From Paracoccaceae bacterium (GTDB taxonomy: Bacteria; Pseudomonadota; Alphaproteobacteria; Rhodobacterales; Rhodobacteraceae), in assembly GCA_026982515.1 (NCBI GenBank), contig JALSGY010000470.1:1-9657 (forward strand): DNA of 9,657 nucleotides, written 5' to 3'. The notes under the pieces are model-generated. The model saw only the letters and a program-made list of their open reading frames with translations. It was not told the DNA's origin and did not search any database. Below are positions 5,995 to 9,657 of the stretch, in pieces. The number at the start of each line of letters is the position of its first letter. The stretch's first letter is position 1. The position numbers and the translations under genes are program-made.

Positions 5995-6825
5995 TCAGAG
6001 CTCTTGGTCTTCTTCCGGGTCCCTACCGTGTTTGGCACAGTAAGCCCGCCAGAGATCAGGGCGTCGTTCCTTTGTCAGCCTTTCGGCCATGGCCTTCCGC
6101 CAGCGGGCGATTTCGCCGTGATGACCGGAGAGAAGAACCCCGGGTATTTCACGACCCTCCCAGACGGCCGGCCTTGTGTACTGGGGATGTTCAAGCAGAA
6201 AATCCGAGAAGGATTCCTCCTCGGTCGATGCCTGATTCCCGAGCACGCGGGGTATAAGCCGGACGGTCGCGTCAATCAAGGCCTGCGCGGCGATCTCTCC
6301 GCCGGTGAGGATGAAGTCGCCGATTGAGACCTCCTCGATGCGGTAATGATCGATGACGCGCTGGTCGATGCCCTCGAAACGGCCGCACAGGAGTGTCATG
6401 CCGTGGGTCTGCGAGAAGCGCCGGGCCATGTCTTGGGTGAAGGGCCGGCCCCGGGGCGACAGGCAGATGACGGGCCACAGGGCGCGCCGGGGCGGGGTGC
6501 CGATGGCGGCCTCGTCGAGGGCGGCGGCGACCACATCCGCGCGCAGCACCATGCCCGCGCCGCCGCCGGCGGGGGTGTCGTCGACATTTCGGTGCCTGCC
6601 CACCCCGAAACGGCGCAGATCGATCGTCTGCAGCTGCCACAGCCCCTCCTGAAGGGCACGCCCGGTGAGCGAGGCGCCCAGCACGCCGGGGAAGACCTCG
6701 GGAAACAGGGTGATGACCTTCGCCGTCCAGGCGCCGGCCAGCTCGGGGGTGTCGCTCATCAGTTCGCGCGGGCGCAGGGAGGGGGCGATGGCCTTGCGCC
6801 CGTGGGATCTGGGTCTGTCGCTCAT
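5995..6825 (-). CDS. trmD: tRNA (guanine-N1-)-methyltransferase TrmD
   Basis: TrmD is a SPOUT-class enzyme that methylates G37 next to the anticodon using S-adenosylmethionine, preventing +1 frameshifts. The core begins at W33-T-A-K and includes the trefoil-knot blocks N80-V-D-D-T-P-A-G-G-G-A-G-M, C147-G-R-F-E-G-I-D-Q-R-V, S167-I-G-D-F-I-L-T-G-G-E and L183-I-D185-A, where D185 is the likely catalytic Asp, then P192-R-V-L-G-N and Y216-T-R-P. I chose ATG 6825 because it overlaps the stop of the upstream sulfotransferase-like gene (ATGA) and has AAGGAG about 10 nt upstream. This adds a basic 22-residue extension (S-H-G-R-K...) before the second possible start at 6759, which has no good ribosome-binding site. 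At 276 residues it is longer than the usual 240-255. The annotation is firm; the start is moderately sure. Confidence 0.95.
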   Translation of the reverse strand: MSDRPRSHGRKAIAPSLRPRELMSDTPELAGAWTAKVITLFPEVFPGVLGASLTGRALQEGLWQLQTIDLRRFGVGRHRNVDDTPAGGGAGMVLRADVVAAALDEAAIGTPPRRALWPVICLSPRGRPFTQDMARRFSQTHGMTLLCGRFEGIDQRVIDHYRIEEVSIGDFILTGGEIAAQALIDATVRLIPRVLGNQASTEEESFSDFLLEHPQYTRPAVWEGREIPGVLLSGHHGEIARWRKAMAERLTKERRPDLWRAYCAKHGRDPEEDQEL

Positions 6826-7643
6826 GACATGCGCTCCTTCGCGGCCTCGGCGATCATCGCCTCCTTGGTGGCCTTCAGCTCTCCCTTGCTGCGGCCGGAG
6901 CGGTTGAGCGCCAGGAATTCGGCCTGCATTTGCGGGCTCTGGCCGCGGTATTCGTGGCGTGCCGGCGGCAGCGATGCGGCCAGATCGTCGGGAACGCCTG
7001 CCAATACCAGCACCGCGCCGGCCGGGCCGGCGGGATGGTCGGAGAATTCCTCGAGCCGGGCCATGTGCACCGGCACCGGCTGCAGCGCGGCGGCGATCGC
7101 ATTGGCCTGGTCGCGCAGGTCGGGGGTATCGGCCAGGGCGGCGCGGAAGGCCTCGTAATCTTCGGTGAGGTGGATCGAGCGCAGCAGGTGGCCGTAGACA
7201 CTGCGCAGCCAGCTTTCGCGCTCGCGGATGGTGTAGAGGAACTCCACCACCGTGTCCGGGCCGAAGCGGCGGCGCAGGGCGCGGGTAATCTCGCGTGCCA
7301 GCGGCACGGCGGCGGGGGTATAGCTGGTGAGGGTGCGGCCCAGAAAGTCGCGGTGGCCGGGCATGGCCCCGGCGAAGGTTTCGCGCGAGAGCACGATGGT
7401 CTCGGCGCGGGGGATGGTGCCCAGAAAGCGGCGGAAGGCGCGGCGGAAGGCCCGGCGGCGCCACGCGAAGCGGCGCTGTCCGTAGATGCGCGCCGCCGCC
7501 CCGGCCTGCAGGAACTCGGCCTTGCCGTACTTGCCGTAATAGTCGAACCAGGGTTTCAGCGCCTTGCGGTTGCGGGCCAGATAGGTCTGCAGGCTGGTGG
7601 TGCCCGTCTTGTGAAAGCCGGCGTGCACGATCACCCGCGTCAT
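6822..7643 (-). CDS. Sulfotransferase-like protein nested in the rimM-trmD operon
   Basis: This 273-residue predicted soluble protein has the hallmarks of PAPS-dependent sulfotransferases. The N-terminal V6-H-A-G-F-H-K12-T-G-T-T-S17 fits the 5'-phosphosulfate-binding loop. Y137-T-I-R140 with S148 eight residues later (R-E-S-W-L-R-S-V-Y) fits the 3'-phosphate-binding pattern. The region 57-80 is very arginine-rich, and the C-terminus (residues 246-270) is lysine/alanine-rich. The acceptor molecule is unknown; cell-surface sugars or lipids are typical for such bacterial enzymes. The start at 7643 overlaps the rimM stop (ATGA) and its stop overlaps the trmD start (ATGA), so translation is coupled on both sides. 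An open reading frame continues far upstream in this frame, but only the part from 7643 has family motifs. Codon use looks like the neighbours, giving no sign of recent transfer. Confidence 0.78.
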   Translation of the reverse strand: MTRVIVHAGFHKTGTTSLQTYLARNRKALKPWFDYYGKYGKAEFLQAGAAARIYGQRRFAWRRRAFRRAFRRFLGTIPRAETIVLSRETFAGAMPGHRDFLGRTLTSYTPAAVPLAREITRALRRRFGPDTVVEFLYTIRERESWLRSVYGHLLRSIHLTEDYEAFRAALADTPDLRDQANAIAAALQPVPVHMARLEEFSDHPAGPAGAVLVLAGVPDDLAASLPPARHEYRGQSPQMQAEFLALNRSGRSKGELKATKEAMIAEAAKERMS

Positions 7644-8170
7644 GACGGAAACAGCCCTTCCGGCGGATCGACGATGACCCGGCCCGCCATCAGATCGACG
7701 GTGGGCACGATGGCGCGGGTAAAGGGCACCAGAACGGTATCCTTCAACCCCGGTCCGGCCACTTCCAGCAGATCGCCCGCCCCGTGGTTGAGCACTGCGC
7801 GCACCCGGCCCAGGGCCTTTCCGCCGGTGTCGAGAACCTCCAGCCCGATCAGGTCGGCGTGGTAGTATTCGTCGTCGGGCAGGGCGGGCAGGCGGTCGCG
7901 TTCGGCATAAAGCCGGGTGCCGCGCAGGGCATCGGCCTGTTCCTTTGTCGCCACCCCCGACAGCCGCGCGGCGAAGCCGCCCTTGATGGGGCGGGTGATG
8001 GTGAGGCTGAAGCTGTGCGTGCCGTCCTCGGTGGCAAGCGGGGCGTATTCGGCAATCGCCGCGGGCTCGGCACAGAAGCTTTTCAGCCGCACCTCGCCGC
8101 GGACCCCGAAAGAGCCCGCGATGGCACCGACACAGACGCGCCCGGCAGTGGATTTTCCGTTCTCCGTCAA
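7640..8170 (-). CDS. rimM: Ribosome maturation factor RimM
   Basis: RimM binds S19 and assists maturation of the 30S head domain and 16S rRNA processing. The 176-residue protein has the N-terminal RimM domain with V14-G-A-I-A-G-S-F-G-V-R-G-E-V-R-L-K-S-F32, then the PRC-barrel with D99-D-E-Y-Y-H-A-D-L-I-G-L-E-V112 and the closing V148-P-F...V-P-T-V-D block. I chose a TTG start at 8170 because it overlaps the bluB stop (TTGA), like the ATGA junctions nearby, and gives the family's usual N-terminus. An ATG at 8209 with GGAG 8 nt upstream is a real alternative; it would add 13 residues and overlap bluB by 43 nt. It is followed by the sulfotransferase-like gene instead of directly by trmD. Confidence 0.94.
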   Translation of the reverse strand: MTENGKSTAGRVCVGAIAGSFGVRGEVRLKSFCAEPAAIAEYAPLATEDGTHSFSLTITRPIKGGFAARLSGVATKEQADALRGTRLYAERDRLPALPDDEYYHADLIGLEVLDTGGKALGRVRAVLNHGAGDLLEVAGPGLKDTVLVPFTRAIVPTVDLMAGRVIVDPPEGLFPS

Positions 8171-8808
8171 CGCACGACCAGCTCCGGCGCGGGGGTGCGC
8201 CTTTCCCATCCCGCGCGCTCCAGCTCGGGGGTTTCCAGTTCTTCCTCGGGCCAGCCGAGGCAGAGATAGGCCACCAGCCGCCAGCTTGCGGGCACTTCAA
8301 GATCGGCCGAGAGTCTTTCCGGGTCAAGGATCGAGACCCAGCCCAGCCCGAGCCCCTCGGCACGGGTGAGCAACCACAACTGGGTGATCGCCGCGACCAC
8401 CGAATAACGCCGGGTTTCGGGCATGGTGCCAGCCCCCAGCCCCGCGCCCTTGGGCGTGGCCTCGTCGCAGAACACCGCCAGCTGTACCGGAGCCTCGTGC
8501 ATGCCCGAAAGCTTGAGGCGGGCGTAGATTGCCGCCTTTTCGCCGGAATATCCGGCCAGCGCCCCGGCGTTCGCGGCCTCGAAATTGGCCAGCGCGGCGG
8601 CGCGGGCGGCCGGGCTTTCGACCCGGACGATGCGCCAGGGTTCCGACAGCCCGACCGAGGGGGCCAGCGAGAAACTGGCGAGGCAACGCTCAAGCAGCTC
8701 GGCCGGGACGGGATCGGTGCGGAAGCGACGCACGTCGCGCCTGAGCCGCAGGAGGCGCCCCAGTTCCTGCCGGAACGCCCCGGAAAAGGCGGTGGCCGGC
8801 GGTTGCAC
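8167..8808 (-). CDS. bluB: BluB-type 5,6-dimethylbenzimidazole synthase (nitroreductase family)
   Basis: BluB cleaves reduced FMN with oxygen to make 5,6-dimethylbenzimidazole, the lower ligand of cobalamin. The 213-residue protein has R23-R-D25-V-R-R-F, L48-A-P-S-V-G-L-S-E-P-W58-R, an L98-K-L-S-G-M lid-like segment, T128-M-P-E-T-R-R-Y-S-V-V, then R149-A-E-G-L-G-L-G-W-V-S159-I-L-D-P and C183-L-G-W-P. D25 and S159 appear to correspond to the Asp and Ser important for dimethylbenzimidazole formation in Sinorhizobium BluB, which favours BluB over a generic nitroreductase. The start is GTG at 8808, only 3 nt after the rpsP stop and without a strong ribosome-binding site. The stop overlaps the rimM start. 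It has no leader, so no cobalamin riboswitch can precede it. Its place between rpsP and rimM is unusual. Older names for this family include cob(II)yrinic acid a,c-diamide reductase. Confidence 0.87.
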   Translation of the reverse strand: MQPPATAFSGAFRQELGRLLRLRRDVRRFRTDPVPAELLERCLASFSLAPSVGLSEPWRIVRVESPAARAAALANFEAANAGALAGYSGEKAAIYARLKLSGMHEAPVQLAVFCDEATPKGAGLGAGTMPETRRYSVVAAITQLWLLTRAEGLGLGWVSILDPERLSADLEVPASWRLVAYLCLGWPEEELETPELERAGWERRTPAPELVVR

Positions 8809-8811
8809 CGC

Positions 8812-9195
8812 TTACTCGGCTGACTCTTCGGCGGGCGCCTCGGCGTCTTCCGCGGCAGCGGCGGCCTTGGCGGCCTTCTCTTCCATCCGTTCCTTGGTCT
8901 TGGCGTGCGGCTCGCCCTTCTTGGGGTTGTTGCGCTCTTTCTTCTCGAGGATGCCGGCAGCCTCCAGGAAGCGCGAGACCCTGTCGGTGGGCTGGGCGCC
9001 CTGGCTCAGCCAGTACTGGATGCGCTCGATGTTCATCCGCACCCGGTCTTCGCTGTCCTTGGGCAAGAGCGGGTTGTAGGTGCCCAGCTTCTCGATGAAG
9101 CGGCCATCGCGCGGCATGCGCGAATCGGCCGCCACGATGCGATAGAACGGGCGCTTCTTGGAACCGCCGCGGGCCAGTCGGATTTTCATTGCCAT
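8812..9195 (-). CDS. rpsP: Small-subunit ribosomal protein bS16
   Basis: S16 is an early 30S assembly protein. The conserved part M3-K-I-R-L-A-R-G-G, K13-K-R-P-F-Y-R-I-V-A-A-D, D30-G-R-F-I-E-K-L-G-T-Y-N-P and R58-I-Q-Y-W-L-S-Q-G-A-Q-P-T occupies residues 1-83. A charged Lys/Glu/Ala-rich tail follows (84-127), so the protein is about 45 residues longer than E. coli S16, as I recall is common in alphaproteobacteria. I chose the start M-A-M-K at 9195 because GGAG lies 8 nt upstream. It is separated from the chorismate mutase gene by 48 nt containing a small hairpin, and is followed closely by bluB. Confidence 0.97.
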   Translation of the reverse strand: MAMKIRLARGGSKKRPFYRIVAADSRMPRDGRFIEKLGTYNPLLPKDSEDRVRMNIERIQYWLSQGAQPTDRVSRFLEAAGILEKKERNNPKKGEPHAKTKERMEEKAAKAAAAAEDAEAPAEESAE

Positions 9196-9227
9196 GATCT
9201 GTACTCCTGTTTCATGTGCTGGCGATG

Positions 9228-9241
9228 AGGGGATAACCCCT
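9228..9241 (-). repeat. Small hairpin between chorismate mutase gene and rpsP
   Basis: AGGGG / CCCCT pair perfectly around a 4-nt loop, immediately after the chorismate mutase stop and about 30 nt before the rpsP start. On the - strand (the coding direction) no T run follows, so it is unlikely to terminate transcription and may be a processing or mRNA-stability element for the rpsP message. On the + strand it is followed by TTT, but nothing is encoded there. Confidence 0.45.
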
Positions 9242-9243
9242 TT

Positions 9244-9528
9244 TCATTTCTGATGTTTCTTGTGGTGACGGATTACTTCCTCGATGATGAAGCTGAGGAA
9301 TTTCCTGGCGAACTCCGGGTCGAGTCCGGCTTCGGTGGCGAGCTTCTCGAGCCGCGCGATCTGTTCGGATTCGCGCGCCGGGTCGGAAGGGGGCAGCCCG
9401 TGCTCGGCCTTCAGCTTGCCCACCGCCTTGGTCTGGCTGAAACGCTCGGCCAGGGTATAGACGAGGATCGCATCCAGCCGGTCGATGCTCTTGCGGTGTT
9501 CCTTGAGAAGGGTCGCGGCGTCGGTCAT
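9244..9528 (-). CDS. Chorismate mutase (AroQ class, monofunctional)
   Basis: This enzyme converts chorismate to prephenate, the branch point toward phenylalanine and tyrosine. The 94-residue all-helical protein aligns with the E. coli P-protein mutase domain. The active-site set R12, R29, K40, D49, R52 and E53 is present at the expected spacing (equivalent to E. coli R11, R28, K39, D48, R51, E52). The E. coli Q88 position appears to be H89. No signal peptide is visible, so it is cytoplasmic rather than of the secreted type, and no prephenate dehydratase or dehydrogenase domain is fused. The ATG at 9528 overlaps the stop of the preceding acetyltransferase gene (ATGA), and GGAG lies a few bases upstream. 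It leads into rpsP, an arrangement I recall from related Rhodobacterales. Confidence 0.9.
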   Translation of the reverse strand: MTDAATLLKEHRKSIDRLDAILVYTLAERFSQTKAVGKLKAEHGLPPSDPARESEQIARLEKLATEAGLDPEFARKFLSFIIEEVIRHHKKHQK

Positions 9529-9657
9529 TGCTGCTTCTCCGGGGCGGGGTGGCGGTAGACGAGGCAGGGTTTGTCGGGCATGGGCTGGGGTGCCTGCGGA
9601 TCGATGCGCGCACCCAGCCGCTCGGCCAGGGCCCGCGAACGGGCATTGTCGGGGGCC
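9525..9657 (-). CDS. GNAT-family N-acetyltransferase, C-terminal end (truncated by the window edge)
   Basis: Only the last 43 residues are in the window. They read D-N-A-R-S-R-A-L-A-E-R-L-G-A near the start of the fragment, the typical helix of RimJ/RimL-like acetyltransferases that follows the acetyl-CoA-binding region (N..S..LAERLGA). A proline-rich stretch follows, then C-L-V-Y-R-H-P near the end. The stop codon overlaps the chorismate mutase ATG by ATGA, so the two are translationally coupled. The substrate cannot be judged from this fragment. Confidence 0.72.
   Translation of the reverse strand, partial: APDNARSRALAERLGARIDPQAPQPMPDKPCLVYRHPAPEKQQ

Noticed and set aside
6930..7865. Open frame (311 codons) on the + strand opposite the sulfotransferase-like gene and rimM
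   Set aside because: It has low-complexity Ala/Gly/Gln-rich translation, no motif, and is opposite two supported genes.
6822..8693. Single 623-codon open frame on the - strand that could be read as a large fusion protein
   Set aside because: Only the part from 7643 to 6822 is a real gene. The upstream part is an out-of-frame reading of bluB and rimM, both of which have clear motifs in their own frames.
9228..9244. AGGGG/CCCCT hairpin as a + strand terminator
   Set aside because: The stem is only 5 bp, the T run is three to four bases, and no + strand gene ends here.

Overview
The window is high-GC chromosomal DNA from an alphaproteobacterium, most probably of the Rhodobacterales/Rhodobacteraceae. 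Three things point there: a MipZ division-site ATPase, a ribosomal/tRNA-modification operon led by a GNAT gene and a short AroQ chorismate mutase, and TrmD and S16 proteins with extra tails. I see no transposase, integrase, CRISPR array, phage gene or plasmid origin.

Left part, + strand. About 260 bases without a convincing gene hold a 9-bp inverted repeat and two GTTCGAAG repeats. Then comes a tight cluster of three: a VTT-domain (TVP38/TMEM64/DedA-like) membrane protein (262-990), a flavin disulfide-oxidoreductase-family enzyme (994-2409) and a membrane sensor histidine kinase with no adjacent response regulator (2432-3835). A tRNA-Arg(ACG) with encoded CCA follows (3885-3961), and then a small, very arginine-rich protein of unknown function (4082-4357).

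Middle part, - strand. mipZ (4370-5182) faces the small gene. It has its own short promoter region with a GANTC site and is insulated from the operon to its right by a strong hairpin terminator (5273-5301).

Right part, - strand, read from right to left: end of a GNAT acetyltransferase, chorismate mutase, rpsP (S16), bluB, rimM, a sulfotransferase-like gene, trmD, rplS (L19) and rpmE (L31), ending at the terminator. The core rpsP-rimM-trmD-rplS order is the widely conserved ribosome/tRNA maturation operon. What stands out are two unrelated enzymes nested in it: bluB (lower ligand of vitamin B12) between rpsP and rimM, and a PAPS-type sulfotransferase-like gene between rimM and trmD. The non-ribosomal genes mostly join by 4-nt stop/start overlaps, whereas rpsP, rplS and rpmE sit behind gaps with their own Shine-Dalgarno sequences. 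This is consistent with high output of ribosomal proteins and low, coupled output of the enzymes. I found no clearly new multi-gene system. The best leads are the two nested genes, the membrane protein/flavoenzyme/kinase cluster, and the possible methylation-linked mipZ promoter.
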